DNA from: Phenylobacterium sp.
GTDB lineage: Bacteria; Pseudomonadota; Alphaproteobacteria; Caulobacterales; Caulobacteraceae
Assembly (NCBI RefSeq): GCF_022402485.1
Contig: NZ_JAKRSA010000020.1
Location: forward strand, 1 to 64,000
Direction: 5' to 3'
Length of the DNA: 64,000 nt
Each line of letters starts with the position of its first letter. Position 1 is the first letter of the stretch. The notes below the pieces were generated by a model. That model did not search any database. It had not been told where the DNA came from and worked only from the letters and a program-made list of their open reading frames with translations. A program made the translations under genes and the position numbers. Shown here in pieces: positions 9,577-18,136 of this stretch.

Positions 9577-9918
9577 ATGAGAGCCGTCCTGACCGCTGCC
9601 GCCTTGGCCGCCACCTTCGCCCTCGCCGCCTGCGGACAGGGCTCTGACGCCTCGGGTTCTGGCGGTGCCGCCAGCGTCGCCGAGGTCGCGCCCTCAGGGC
9701 CTGAACTCAGCGGGGTCGGCGTGATTGCCGCCCTGGACGGACGCACCCTGTCCATCGACCATGAGGGCGTCGAAGGCGACCAGCCAGCCGGTCGCCAGGA
9801 GTTCCGCGCCTATGCCACCGTTCTCGCCGAAGGCCCTGTGGAGCCCGGCGCCCGGGTCAGCTTCAAGTATCAGGACGCCGAACCCTTGCCGGTGCTGACC
9901 GAGCTCGCGGCCCGCTAG
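9577..9918 (+). CDS. Small predicted lipoprotein
   Basis: A 113-residue protein with a type II signal peptide: basic start, hydrophobic stretch rich in Ala, then the lipobox LAAC with Cys at about residue 19. A low-complexity Gly/Ser/Ala linker (GSDASGSGGAAS) follows. The remaining ~75 residues look like a small beta-rich domain with the pattern of a copper-binding or OB-type fold (GVIAALDGRTLSIDHEGVE), ending in a segment about allowed covalent extensions (VSFKYQDAEPLPVL). Similar short domains occur in CusF-like proteins, but the metal-ligand His/Met set is not evident. Function unknown; location periplasmic face of a membrane. Confidence 0.7.
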   Translation: MRAVLTAAALAATFALAACGQGSDASGSGGAASVAEVAPSGPELSGVGVIAALDGRTLSIDHEGVEGDQPAGRQEFRAYATVLAEGPVEPGARVSFKYQDAEPLPVLTELAAR

Positions 9919-9978
9919 GGTGCCCAACGCAGGGGCGACCGCCTGGTCCTGATCTCCGTCTGAGCCTGTGGCGCAAGC

Positions 9979-10018
9979 GCGCAGGATCATGTTAGGCGGC
10001 GCAGGATCATGGAGGTCT
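9979..10018. repeat. Two-copy 20-bp-period direct repeat before an oxidoreductase gene
   Basis: The 13-mer GCGCAGGATCATG occurs at 9979-9991 and again at 9999-10011, offset 20 bp. The second copy runs into the GGAGG ribosome site (10011-10015) of the gene starting at 10020. It looks like a recent small tandem duplication in the leader. No function can be assigned. Confidence 0.8.
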
Positions 10019-10019
10019 T

Positions 10020-10943
10020 ATGAGCGAGTCCCTGCGCGGCGGCGTTATCGGTGCTGGCGTCTTTGGCGCCTATCACGCCCGTCAGTACGCACGTCTGCCA
10101 GGCGTGGACCTGGCGGGGGTCTATGATCCCGATGTGGAGCGGGCTGCAGCCCTGGCCATGCCCCTGGGTGGCAGGGCTTTCCCGACCCTTGAGGCGTTTC
10201 TCGAAAACGTGGATGTGGTCACGGTGGCTTCGCCCGCCCCTTGGCATGCTGAACAGGCCCTGGCGGCGGTGAAGGCGGGCAAGCCCGTCTATATCGAAAA
10301 GCCCATCGGTGTGGACGTGGCTAAGGCTGAGGCGGTGGCGCAGGAAGCCGCCCGCCGGAACCTTGTGGTGGCCTGCGGTCACCAGGAACGGGTGCTGTTC
10401 CAGATCATGGGCCTGTTTAACATTCCAGCCCAGCCGCTACGCCTGGAAGCGGTGCGTCACGGCACGCCGTCAGACCGCAGCCTGGATGTCTCGGTGGTAT
10501 TAGATCTGATGATCCATGATCTGGATCTGGCCCTGGCCCTGACCCGGGCTGAGCCCGTAACGGCGGAAGGCGAGGGCACGATCCTTCGCTCGGACTCCTG
10601 GGACACGGCTCGGTCGGAGGTCACCTTCGATGATGGCTTCACCGCTCTGTTTGATGTGTCTCGGGTGGCCGAGGACCGGTGCCGGACCATGAAGCTGGTC
10701 TATCCCTCCGGGGAAGTCGAGATCGACTTCCTGACCCGGGCCTTCCGCAACACGACCGGCTTCCCCCTGAATCCCGACTTCGCGGAGACCCCCGAAGCCA
10801 AGGACACCCTGGGGGCCAGCATTGCGGCTTTTCTAGCCGCAGTTCGAGGCGAAGCCCCGCGCCCGATTGTCACCGCATCTGAGGCGATCCGCGCCCTCGA
10901 CCTGGCCCTGGCGGTAGAGCAGGGCCTGACCGCCGACAGCTAA
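10020..10943 (+). CDS. Gfo/Idh/MocA family NAD(P)-dependent oxidoreductase
   Basis: Two-domain dehydrogenase of 307 residues. A Rossmann fold at the N-terminus begins GGVIGAGVFGAYHA (dinucleotide binding). The family's EKPIG motif lies near residue 96 with the catalytic-type Lys, and the C-terminal domain carries DLMIHDLDLAL near residue 165, where members have a catalytic Asp-x-x-x-His. Typical substrates are sugars or their nucleotide derivatives; none can be inferred from the neighbours, a small lipoprotein and a siderophore receptor. GGAGG at 10011-10015 supports the start. Family is clear, specific reaction is not. Confidence 0.88.
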   Translation: MSESLRGGVIGAGVFGAYHARQYARLPGVDLAGVYDPDVERAAALAMPLGGRAFPTLEAFLENVDVVTVASPAPWHAEQALAAVKAGKPVYIEKPIGVDVAKAEAVAQEAARRNLVVACGHQERVLFQIMGLFNIPAQPLRLEAVRHGTPSDRSLDVSVVLDLMIHDLDLALALTRAEPVTAEGEGTILRSDSWDTARSEVTFDDGFTALFDVSRVAEDRCRTMKLVYPSGEVEIDFLTRAFRNTTGFPLNPDFAETPEAKDTLGASIAAFLAAVRGEAPRPIVTASEAIRALDLALAVEQGLTADS

Positions 10944-11031
10944 GACGCCCTCCGGGTCTGGCCGACCTGCACCCACGTCTGATGGGGGGCGGCCACATCT
11001 GAAGTGCCTTCCCGCCTACCCCTCCTAAAAA

Positions 11032-11046
11032 TGCGACGCGTTCGCA
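11032..11046. promoter_or_regulatory. Inverted repeat TGCGA-N5-TCGCA, copy 1 (candidate iron-responsive operator)
   Basis: The arms TGCGA and TCGCA flank a 5-bp spacer, giving a 15-bp imperfect palindrome about 85 bp before the receptor start. The same arms and spacing recur at 11091-11105. The arm shape resembles the TGC-x-AAT/ATT-x-GCA layout of alphaproteobacterial Fur-type boxes, but the AT-rich core is missing. Assignment to Fur is inference from the downstream siderophore receptor. Confidence 0.5.
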
Positions 11047-11090
11047 AGAATTGTCTTGCCTTGATCCAGCCTCTTGGGCAGCAGTGCGAT

Positions 11091-11105
11091 TGCGATGCGG
11101 TCGCA
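11091..11105. promoter_or_regulatory. Inverted repeat TGCGA-N5-TCGCA, copy 2
   Basis: Second copy of the operator-like palindrome, extended to TTGCGA-N5-TCGCAA with perfect 6-bp arms (11090-11106). Centre-to-centre distance to copy 1 is 59 bp, and its 3' edge is 25 bp before the chosen start of the receptor gene, a position from which a bound repressor would block transcription or translation. Regulator identity is inferred, not shown. Confidence 0.55.
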
Positions 11106-11130
11106 ACAAGCGACTGGGACGGGGAACAAG

Positions 11131-13239
11131 ATGCGACAGGTTTTGATGATCTCGGCGGCCACGGCCGTCATGGCTTTGGCGGCTCAGGCCCAAGCGGAGA
11201 CCGCCGTCTCCGAGGTGAGCGAGGTGGTGGTCACGGGTCGGGCGCAGCAACTCTATCGGACCCAGGAGGTTCAGGCCGGACGCTTGCCAACCCCGCCGCT
11301 GGCCTCAAGCCAGGCGGTGCAGGTGATCAATGCCGAGCTGATCGCCGACCAGGGTGCCCGTGACGCCCAGGACCTGTACCGGAACATCTCTGGGGTTAGC
11401 TTCTTCTCCTATGCCGGGGTCACCGCGAGGGGCTTCCGCCAGGAGGAGATCTTCTTTGACGGCCTGCGGGGCGACCCCTATGCGGGATTCTCCGTCCCAC
11501 AGCTGTTCAATGTGGCCCAGGTTGAATTCCTCAAGGGGCCTGCTGGCATGCTCTATGGGCCAGGCGCCCCTGGGGGGCTTTTCAACTATGTGACCAAGAA
11601 GGCGGACGACGACTTCTCGGCCCGGGCGGCCGCCATCGTCGGGACCGAAGCCCGCTACGGTGCCTCGGTCGAGGCCACAGGGGCTTTGCCCATTCCGGGT
11701 CTGGCAGGTCGTCTGGGGGTCTTCTACGAGGCGCAGAACACCCCCCGGGTCGGCGCCCGCTCAGAGGTTCTGATCCTTGATGGCGGTCTAAAGATCGACC
11801 TGCCCCTGGGCGCGCTGAACCTCCAGGCTACCCACTATGATCAGAACCTGCCGGGCAACCGCCTGCGGGGCGTGCCGACGGACAACCTCGGCCATTTCCT
11901 CGCCGACCGCCGTTGGAACCACAATGAACCCGACGACTTCCTGCGGCTGGAAGCCAATGTGGTTCAGGCCAGTTGGGAGGCTGAGGTCAATGACGCCCTG
12001 AGCATCAACACGGCGCTGCGTTACACCGAGGGCCTGGAAACCCAGAAATATCATGAACCCTTTGGCCTGGCCGACACCAACCGCGATGGGGTGCTTGATA
12101 CGTCTCGGCGCCAGTATCGGGACCAGGTCCGTGATCAGTCCAACTGGTCTGCTGCGGCAAACCTGATCTGGAGCTTCGACCTGGCGGGGGTGGATAGCCG
12201 TTTGCTGGCCGGCGGCGACTGGTTCACCAACGCCCTGGCGTTCCAGAGCCGGGGGGTCAACGGGACGTTTGTGGCGACGCCGACTACGCCGACCCCGCTG
12301 AGCCTGGTCAATCCGGTCTATGGGGTGACGCCGGTCAGTAGCTATCGCCTTCCGGCCTATACCCTCTCCCTGACGGACTCCGACCGGGCTGGGGGCTATC
12401 TGCTTTACGAAGCTACGGTCGGGAAGCTGATCGGAACCCTGGGCGCGCGATTTGACAGCTTTGAAGACGTGGCTGGCCCCGCCGGCTTCGAGGATGATGC
12501 CCTGACCTGGCGTGCCGGTCTGGTCTATCGCGTCCGCGATGATCTCTCGGCCTATGCTCAGTGGGCCCAGAGCTTTGAACCCCAGGGGGCCTCAAGCCAG
12601 ACGCCGATGGCGGGGGGGCCTTTTGCGCCCACCGAAGGCGAGATGTACGAGGCCGGCCTCAAGAGCGAACTGATGGGCGGTCGACTGCAGGGTTCGGCGG
12701 CGGTCTATCACATCACCCGGACCAACATTCTGCAGGCTGATCCGCGGGGAGATGTCCGTGGCGACGGGATCAATGACCTGGTGGCGTTTGGCGAAATCAC
12801 CAGCAAAGGGGCGGAGTTCGACCTGGCGGCGGATATCACCAGCGACTGGGTGCTGACAGCGTCCTACGCCTACAATGACACCCGCATCACGGCCGACAAT
12901 GGACGCACGGTCCTGACCAATAGCGTCGGCGACCGCTTCGCCAACGCCCCTGAGCACACGATCGGCTTCTGGACCCGCTATCAGTTCCCTGAGCTCGGCC
13001 TCGCCGTGGCGTTGGGGGGGGACTATGTGGACGTCCGCCGGTCCCTCTCCAATCAGAAGGTCCGGCCCTACCTCGTGTTTGACGCTTCGATCATCTATAC
13101 CGCCGGCCCCTGGCGGGCCCTGGTGCGGATCGACAATCTCACGGACGAGGACTACGCCGCCTCAGGCTTCATCGACCGCACCGGTCACTTTCCGGGCGAG
13201 CCGAGGTCGGTGTTCCTCGAACTCTCCCGGCAATGGTAG
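11131..13239 (+). CDS. TonB-dependent siderophore receptor
   Basis: Outer-membrane beta barrel of 702 residues for import of a ferric siderophore, energised by TonB. A signal peptide (MRQVLMIS... to AQA) is followed by a TonB box-like SEVVVTG and a plug domain with NISGVSFFSYAGVTARGF, FLKGPAGMLYGPGAPGG and NYVTKK, the usual plug signatures. The barrel ends with the terminal aromatic Trp (ELSRQW) used by the BAM machinery. Frames open upstream to 11074, but the ATG at 11131 directly precedes the signal peptide. It overlaps the PepSY gene by 7 bp, a common siderophore receptor/PepSY pairing. Two palindromic operator candidates precede it. The siderophore cannot be named. Confidence 0.93.
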   Translation: MRQVLMISAATAVMALAAQAQAETAVSEVSEVVVTGRAQQLYRTQEVQAGRLPTPPLASSQAVQVINAELIADQGARDAQDLYRNISGVSFFSYAGVTARGFRQEEIFFDGLRGDPYAGFSVPQLFNVAQVEFLKGPAGMLYGPGAPGGLFNYVTKKADDDFSARAAAIVGTEARYGASVEATGALPIPGLAGRLGVFYEAQNTPRVGARSEVLILDGGLKIDLPLGALNLQATHYDQNLPGNRLRGVPTDNLGHFLADRRWNHNEPDDFLRLEANVVQASWEAEVNDALSINTALRYTEGLETQKYHEPFGLADTNRDGVLDTSRRQYRDQVRDQSNWSAAANLIWSFDLAGVDSRLLAGGDWFTNALAFQSRGVNGTFVATPTTPTPLSLVNPVYGVTPVSSYRLPAYTLSLTDSDRAGGYLLYEATVGKLIGTLGARFDSFEDVAGPAGFEDDALTWRAGLVYRVRDDLSAYAQWAQSFEPQGASSQTPMAGGPFAPTEGEMYEAGLKSELMGGRLQGSAAVYHITRTNILQADPRGDVRGDGINDLVAFGEITSKGAEFDLAADITSDWVLTASYAYNDTRITADNGRTVLTNSVGDRFANAPEHTIGFWTRYQFPELGLAVALGGDYVDVRRSLSNQKVRPYLVFDASIIYTAGPWRALVRIDNLTDEDYAASGFIDRTGHFPGEPRSVFLELSRQW

Positions 13240-14474
13240 CCCTCGACCGGGATAGCGCCAGCCTGGCCAAGCCCCGCCCCAAGAAAAAGTCCTCCCGCCT
13301 TTGGTGGGAGGTCCACCAGTGGGCGGGGATGAAGTTCTCTATTCTGTTGAGCTTCATTCTGCTCACCGGGACCCTGGCGACCCTCAGCCATGAGATCGAC
13401 TGGCTCCTGCGACCGGCCATGCGGGTGGATCCCGCGACCGTCGGAGCCGAGGTCAATTGGGCGGCGGTGGCGCAGACCGCGGCGGAGGAAGCGGGGGCAG
13501 GGCGGGTGATCAGCCTGGAGGGCCCCATTGATCCCTGGTTTGCGGCAGCGGCAATTCTGGAGGCCCCTGATGGGGGGCTGTCCTTTGTCTATGCCCATCC
13601 CACCACCGGCGCTCTGCAGGGCCATGGCCATTGGGTGAGTGCCCAACGCATTCTGCGGAACATGCACCGCCATCTCATGATGCCGGTGGCCATTGGGGTG
13701 CCGATTGTCTCGGCCCTGTCGTTCCTCATGGCGGTGAGCCTGGTCACATCATTTGTCGTCTACAAGAAATGGTGGCGGGGCTTTTTGAAGCCCATCCGGC
13801 TCAATGATCTGCGGACCGCCCTGGGCGACTTTCATCGTCTGGCCGGGCTTTGGAGCCTGTGGTTCGTCCTGCTGATGATCCTCACCGGGCTCTGGTACCT
13901 CGCCGAGGAAATGGCGTTTCGAGCGCCGAACCTGCCCTCGGCCAAGGTCGAGGCCAGCGCCGAGGACATGGTGGGCCTTGCGGCTCGCCTGCCCCAGACC
14001 CTGGCCGCCGCCAGGGGGGCCAATCCAGATCTGCGGATCGAGCGGATCATGTTCCCCACCGCCAACTCCGGCGCGTTTGTCCTGCACGGGCAGGACGAGG
14101 CGATCCTGGTGCGCGCCCGAGCCAATGCGGTCTGGACGCAGGCTGAGACCGGCGCTGTCGTTCTGACCACCGATGGCGGCGACCTGAACCTGCATCAGCG
14201 GCTGTCGGAGGCCGCTGATCCTTTGCACTTTGGAACCTGGGGCGGCCTGACGACGAAGATCATCTGGTTTGTCTTCGGGCTTGCGCTGACGGGCCTGTCC
14301 GTGTCCGGGGTGGCGATCTATGCCCTGCGCCTGATCCGCGCAGAGCGCCGGCCCAAACGCTGGGGGACGGCCCTGGCGGTCAGTTGGGCCGGGATGGGGG
14401 TCTGGCGATGGCCCGCCCTGATCCTGGTGATCATCGGTCTTTTGCTGATCCCCACCGTATTCCTGCAGGCCTAG
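13233..14474 (+). CDS. PepSY-associated TM domain protein (putative siderophore-iron reductase)
   Basis: Inner-membrane protein of 413 residues with four transmembrane segments: one after a basic, Lys-rich N-terminus (EVHQWAGMKF onward), a pair near residues 150-175 and 205-225, and a C-terminal pair. Conserved His residues in the family (VHQW, MHRHLM, FHRLAGLW, HQRLSEAADPLHFG) are present and are thought to coordinate heme or metal. Such proteins commonly follow TonB receptors and are proposed to reduce ferric siderophores. Here the start lies 7 bp inside the receptor gene, indicating coupled translation and the same regulation. Confidence 0.88.
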   Translation: MVALDRDSASLAKPRPKKKSSRLWWEVHQWAGMKFSILLSFILLTGTLATLSHEIDWLLRPAMRVDPATVGAEVNWAAVAQTAAEEAGAGRVISLEGPIDPWFAAAAILEAPDGGLSFVYAHPTTGALQGHGHWVSAQRILRNMHRHLMMPVAIGVPIVSALSFLMAVSLVTSFVVYKKWWRGFLKPIRLNDLRTALGDFHRLAGLWSLWFVLLMILTGLWYLAEEMAFRAPNLPSAKVEASAEDMVGLAARLPQTLAAARGANPDLRIERIMFPTANSGAFVLHGQDEAILVRARANAVWTQAETGAVVLTTDGGDLNLHQRLSEAADPLHFGTWGGLTTKIIWFVFGLALTGLSVSGVAIYALRLIRAERRPKRWGTALAVSWAGMGVWRWPALILVIIGLLLIPTVFLQA

Positions 14475-14532
14475 GCTTTCCGTGGGCGCCCGGGGTCCCT
14501 AGTTTGGGAGTCGCGCCGTAATGGAGAGCCTC

Positions 14533-15009
14533 ATGGCCGACGCCTACGACTTCTCGTTCCAAGCCATCGACGGGGGCGATCTGCCCCTGACCACCTTCCG
14601 GGATAAGGTTGTTCTGGTGGTCAATACCGCCTCGAAATGCGGACTTACGCCGCAATATGAGGGGCTGGAGGCCCTGTATTCCAGCTATCGGGACCGGGGT
14701 CTGGTGGTGCTGGGCGTGCCGTCCAACCAGTTCGCGGGTCAAGAGCCGGGGACCGAGGCTGAGATCGCGGAGTTCTGCGTCACTCGCTTCGCCGTCGACT
14801 TCCCCCTGACCGCCAAGACCGATGTGAAGGGGCAGAGCGCACATCCCTTCTATCAGTGGGCCAAGGGCGAGCTGGGGGAGGCGGCTGATCCGGCCTGGAA
14901 CTTCCACAAGCTGCTGGTGGGCAAGGACGGCAAGCTGATCTGCGCCTTTGGCCCGCGCACTGAACCCATGGACCCCGCCATCGTTGGGGCTGTTGAGGCA
15001 GCACTTTAG
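14533..15009 (+). CDS. Glutathione peroxidase (Cys type)
   Basis: Soluble thiol peroxidase of 158 residues that reduces peroxides using glutathione or thioredoxin. The active-site loop NTASKCGLTPQY has Cys where animal enzymes have selenocysteine (near residue 36). The second motif LGVPSNQFAGQEPG contains the catalytic Gln, and WNFHKLLVGKDG contains the catalytic Trp and Asn-Phe. An ATG at 14521 is in frame, but GGAGAG at 14523-14528 serves the ATG at 14533. It follows the PepSY gene after a short gap and may add oxidative-stress protection for iron uptake, though co-regulation is not shown. Confidence 0.93.
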   Translation: MADAYDFSFQAIDGGDLPLTTFRDKVVLVVNTASKCGLTPQYEGLEALYSSYRDRGLVVLGVPSNQFAGQEPGTEAEIAEFCVTRFAVDFPLTAKTDVKGQSAHPFYQWAKGELGEAADPAWNFHKLLVGKDGKLICAFGPRTEPMDPAIVGAVEAAL

Positions 15010-15041
15010 GGACAATTCAGTCTCAACGGATTCGTCAGCCT

Positions 15042-15731
15042 ATGCGTCGTCTCGGCCTGATCGGCGGCATGAGCGCCGAGAGCACCACCACCTATTACCA
15101 GCTGCTCAACCAGGGGGTCCGGGCCCGGTTGGGGGGACTGCATTCGGCTGAGCTTCTGTTGTGGTCTGTGGACTTCGCGCCCATCGCGCAGATGCAGGCG
15201 GCCGGGGACTGGGATAGAGCCGGAGCGCACCTGGCCAGGGCGGCCCAGGCCCTGGAACAGGCCGGGGCCGAAGCCATTTTGATCTGCGCCAACACCATGC
15301 ATCTGGTGGCCGATCAGGTGACCGCAGCCATCTCCGTGCCCCTGATCCACATTGGCGACGCCACGGCCAGGGCTCTGGTGGGCCACGGGGTGAAGCGGCC
15401 CCTGCTGCTGGCCACCCGCTTCACCATGGAGGAACGCTTCTACATCGAGCGGCTGAAGGCGTTCGGTCTTGCCCCCATGATCCCGGGGGAGCCGGCGCGG
15501 GAGCGCCTGCATGCCATCATCTATGACGAGCTGTGTCAGGGGGTCTGCGATGTCGGCGCGCGGATGGCGGTCATGGCAATGATCGAGCGCGGTCGCACCG
15601 AGGGCGCGGACGGGGTCATCTTCGGCTGCACCGAACTTGGCCTGTTGCTGGAGCCGGGCGCAGTCGGGGTGCCGGTGGTCGATTCGGCCCTAGCCCACGT
15701 GACCGCCGCCCTGGACTTCGCCCTGGCCTGA
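15042..15731 (+). CDS. Aspartate/glutamate racemase family protein
   Basis: Cofactor-independent amino-acid racemase fold of 229 residues. The N-terminus GLIGGMSAESTTTYY is the family signature. The two catalytic cysteines appear in ICANTMH (near residue 85) and FGCTELGLLL (near residue 195), and the substrate loop includes ATRFTMEERFY. Both cysteines are intact, so an active aspartate racemase or related ygeA-like enzyme is expected. Substrate could be Asp, Glu or a related acid. It converges with the nnrU-like gene over a hairpin at 15735-15756. Confidence 0.88.
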   Translation: MRRLGLIGGMSAESTTTYYQLLNQGVRARLGGLHSAELLLWSVDFAPIAQMQAAGDWDRAGAHLARAAQALEQAGAEAILICANTMHLVADQVTAAISVPLIHIGDATARALVGHGVKRPLLLATRFTMEERFYIERLKAFGLAPMIPGEPARERLHAIIYDELCQGVCDVGARMAVMAMIERGRTEGADGVIFGCTELGLLLEPGAVGVPVVDSALAHVTAALDFALA

Positions 15732-15734
15732 CCC

Positions 15735-15756
15735 CCCTGAGGTGTAGGCCTCAGGG
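15735..15756. terminator. Hairpin between convergent genes (possible bidirectional terminator)
   Basis: Perfect 8-bp inverted repeat CCCTGAGG / CCTCAGGG with a 6-base loop, sitting between the racemase stop (15731) and overlapping the last codon of the minus-strand NnrU gene. No T-tract follows on either strand, so intrinsic termination would be weak. Confidence 0.4.
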
Positions 15757-16443
15757 CAGGGCCGGTGCCCCAAACAGGTGGCCGTGGCCCAACAGCAGGA
15801 CGCCGTAGATCACAAGGGCCGTCAGGGGGCGCCAGAGGCCAATTTCTCCCAGGCGCAGGGTCTGTCGGCCAGCGAGGATGGCCGCAAAGGGGATATTCGA
15901 GGTCTGTTGGGCAAAGGGCTCCCAGGCCGCCCCCAGGGCCCGGCGGCGCTTGGCGTCAATGCTGGCGGTCCCGGCCACGGCCAGGACCAGCATGGTGCCA
16001 AACAGCGTCATACCGGCGCGGTCGCCATTGACGATCAGATGGCCGATGGCCCAGATCGCGACCCCCCAAAGGAACGGATGGCGGGTGATGCGCAGCATGC
16101 CCTTTACGGCATCCTCCCGCTGCAGCACGCCCTCCTGCTTGACGCTGGTGGGATTGGGGGTGGTCAGACCGATGACTACGAAGACGATAGCGATGAACTG
16201 CAGCAGGAGCTGGGTGTGGCGTGTCGCGTCGCCGACCCCCCAGTAGACGGTATTCCAAACCTCTGTTCTCGCCTGGCCATAGGCCATGATCATCCAGGTC
16301 AGCCCCGTCACCGAGAGCAGGGAGAACAGGCCCATATATGGGCCCTCGCCCATCTTGCCCACCAGGAGATCGCGCACACGGGTGCCGGAAATCATCAGGT
16401 GGATCAGGACAAAAAAAGCCGCGGCGGCGGTCAACTGGATCAT
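15751..16443 (-). CDS. NnrU family membrane protein
   Basis: Integral membrane protein of 230 residues with six hydrophobic segments. The central KGMLRITRHPFLWG segment, near residue 118, is the hallmark of the NnrU/isoprenylcysteine-methyltransferase-like fold. NnrU was named for a nitric-oxide reductase regulon in rhizobia, but many copies occur without denitrification genes and the biochemical role is not established. No nitrogen-oxide genes are near. An alternative label is methanethiol or isoprenylcysteine methyltransferase-like protein. Confidence 0.85.
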   Translation of the reverse strand: MIQLTAAAAFFVLIHLMISGTRVRDLLVGKMGEGPYMGLFSLLSVTGLTWMIMAYGQARTEVWNTVYWGVGDATRHTQLLLQFIAIVFVVIGLTTPNPTSVKQEGVLQREDAVKGMLRITRHPFLWGVAIWAIGHLIVNGDRAGMTLFGTMLVLAVAGTASIDAKRRRALGAAWEPFAQQTSNIPFAAILAGRQTLRLGEIGLWRPLTALVIYGVLLLGHGHLFGAPALP

Positions 16444-16492
16444 TGGCGCTCTCCCCAGGGTCGGCGGACCATCCCGCGATAAATTTACACCG

Positions 16493-17233
16493 TCAAGTGA
16501 AGCCGTCGTCCTGGTCGTCGTCGAACAGATCTCGGGTGCGAGGCTCTGCCCTGCGCGGGGAGGGTCGGGCCGCAGGGCGAGCCGGGGTCTCGTCCCATGG
16601 GGGGAGATCGGCCTCGGCTTGAGCCAATGGGGCCGGCGGCGGGGCTATGGGCTGCGCCGTCTGAGGCATGGGCGGCGGCGCTGCCTGGGTCGGGGGCGTA
16701 GGCGGGCGCGGCGGAGAAGCCCGCCGCAGGATCGCCTCGACCCGGGCGATCCAACGGTTGGCCTCCTGGATCGCCTCGGCCGGGGAGGGCGCGTTGCGCT
16801 TGGCCTCGTCGCCTGGCATCCACAGGGCGATCTCGAAGTCGGGATAGCGGGCGTCGTCAAAGATCAACCGCAGGGCCACCTGGCCGCTGCCTGGGGTGGT
16901 GCGTTCCAGGGCGCGGCGGCCCTCGCCCCGATAGGCCCGGGCGCGGACTTCTCCATCTACCAGCAGCTCGGCCCCCACCAGTTCATCGATCCGGTAGACC
17001 AGGCACCAGGCCCCCTGGTCCCAGGCCACGGCGGCGAGATTGCGGGAAAAACTGAACCCGACGCCGCGGCCATTGGCGGTCAGCATGGAGTCGGCAGGAA
17101 CCTTGAGCACATGGCGAAACGCCCGGCGGATGCGCCGCGTCTCGTCCATGAACCAGATGGCTGCGCTGCCGGCGAAGGTCACCGCCGTACCCGCCAGGGC
17201 CAGCCACAGGAGCAATCGCGCCGTCTCATCCAT
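16493..17233 (-). CDS. Single-pass membrane protein with proline-rich C-terminal tail
   Basis: Protein of 246 residues with one N-terminal transmembrane helix (LLLWLALAGTAVTFAG, residues about 7-28). A soluble domain of about 150 residues follows, with alternating strands (FSRNLAAVAW, VALRLIFDDARYPDFEIALWMPG), a short helix with EANRWIARVEAILRR, and then a Pro/Ala-rich tail ending in acidic DLFDDDQDD. The domain order (TM anchor, small beta-rich domain, disordered tail) suggests a cytoplasmic-facing scaffold. I do not recognise a named family. It lies between nnrU and xth on the same strand with gaps of about 50 bp. Confidence 0.7.
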   Translation of the reverse strand: MDETARLLLWLALAGTAVTFAGSAAIWFMDETRRIRRAFRHVLKVPADSMLTANGRGVGFSFSRNLAAVAWDQGAWCLVYRIDELVGAELLVDGEVRARAYRGEGRRALERTTPGSGQVALRLIFDDARYPDFEIALWMPGDEAKRNAPSPAEAIQEANRWIARVEAILRRASPPRPPTPPTQAAPPPMPQTAQPIAPPPAPLAQAEADLPPWDETPARPAARPSPRRAEPRTRDLFDDDQDDGFT

Positions 17234-17275
17234 GGGCGGAAAACCTAACCCTGTTCGCCGGCGCCGGAAAGCGGC

Positions 17276-18055
17276 TCAGAGGTCGAGGTCAATGACGAGG
17301 GGGACATGGTCCGAAGGCTTGTCCCAGCCGCGCACATCCCGATGAATCTCGCACCCGCGCAGGCGATCTGCGGCCTGGGGGGACAGCAGGGCGTGGTCAA
17401 TGCGGATGCCGTGGTTCCGCGGCCAAGCGCCAGCCTGATAGTCCCAGAAAGTATAGGCGCCCGCCGCCCCGTCGGCCTGCATATAGGCGTCTGACAGACC
17501 CAGCCACTTCAGCGCCCGGAAGGCTTCCCGGGAGCGGGGCTGAAACAGGGCGTCATCCAGCCATTTTTCAGGATTTTCAGCGTCTCTTGGCTCTGGAATG
17601 ACGTTGTAGTCCCCCATCAGGGCCAGGGGCTCTTCAAGGGCCAGGAGGTCCTGGGCATGCCGATTGAGCCGTCCCATCCAGGCCAGCTTGTAGTCGAACT
17701 TCTCAGTGTTCACCGGATTGCCATTGGGCAGATAGAGGCATCCCACCCGCACGGGCCTTGGTCCTGATACCAGGGCCTCGATGTAGCGCGCCTGTTCATC
17801 GGCCTCATCGCCCGGCAGGCCCCGGCGAACATCCTCCAGCGGCGTCCGCGACAGAAGCGCGACGCCATTATAGGTCTTCTGGCCCAGAACCTCGACATTA
17901 TAGCCAAGTCTTTCAAAGGCTTCTGCGGGAAACTTCTCGTCGATGCACTTGATTTCCTGCAGACAGGCGACGTCGGGCCTGGCCTCTTCGAACCACCGGA
18001 CCACCGTCTCCAGCCGGGCATTGACGGAATTGACGTTCCAGGTGGCCAGGCGCAT
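17276..18055 (-). CDS. xth: Exodeoxyribonuclease III
   Basis: AP endonuclease/3'-5' exonuclease of the ExoIII (EEP) family, 259 residues, for base-excision repair of abasic sites. Motifs appear in order: TWNVNSVNAR at the N-terminus (metal/backbone Asn), CLQEIKCIDEKFP (catalytic metal-binding Glu), YNGVALLSR, PNGNPV, LMGDYNVIPEP (catalytic Asp-x-Asn), and the C-terminal RIDHALLS...SDHVPLVIDLDL (catalytic His). Length is normal for the short bacterial class. It is followed, in the opposite genomic order, by erpA on the same strand. Confidence 0.95.
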   Translation of the reverse strand: MRLATWNVNSVNARLETVVRWFEEARPDVACLQEIKCIDEKFPAEAFERLGYNVEVLGQKTYNGVALLSRTPLEDVRRGLPGDEADEQARYIEALVSGPRPVRVGCLYLPNGNPVNTEKFDYKLAWMGRLNRHAQDLLALEEPLALMGDYNVIPEPRDAENPEKWLDDALFQPRSREAFRALKWLGLSDAYMQADGAAGAYTFWDYQAGAWPRNHGIRIDHALLSPQAADRLRGCEIHRDVRGWDKPSDHVPLVIDLDL

Positions 18056-18136
18056 CGCGGACTCCAGGGGGTTGGCGAAGCGCGAAGCTAGAGGCGCGAC
18101 CGCGCCGGCTCAATGGTCTCTGACGGGACCCTGAGT

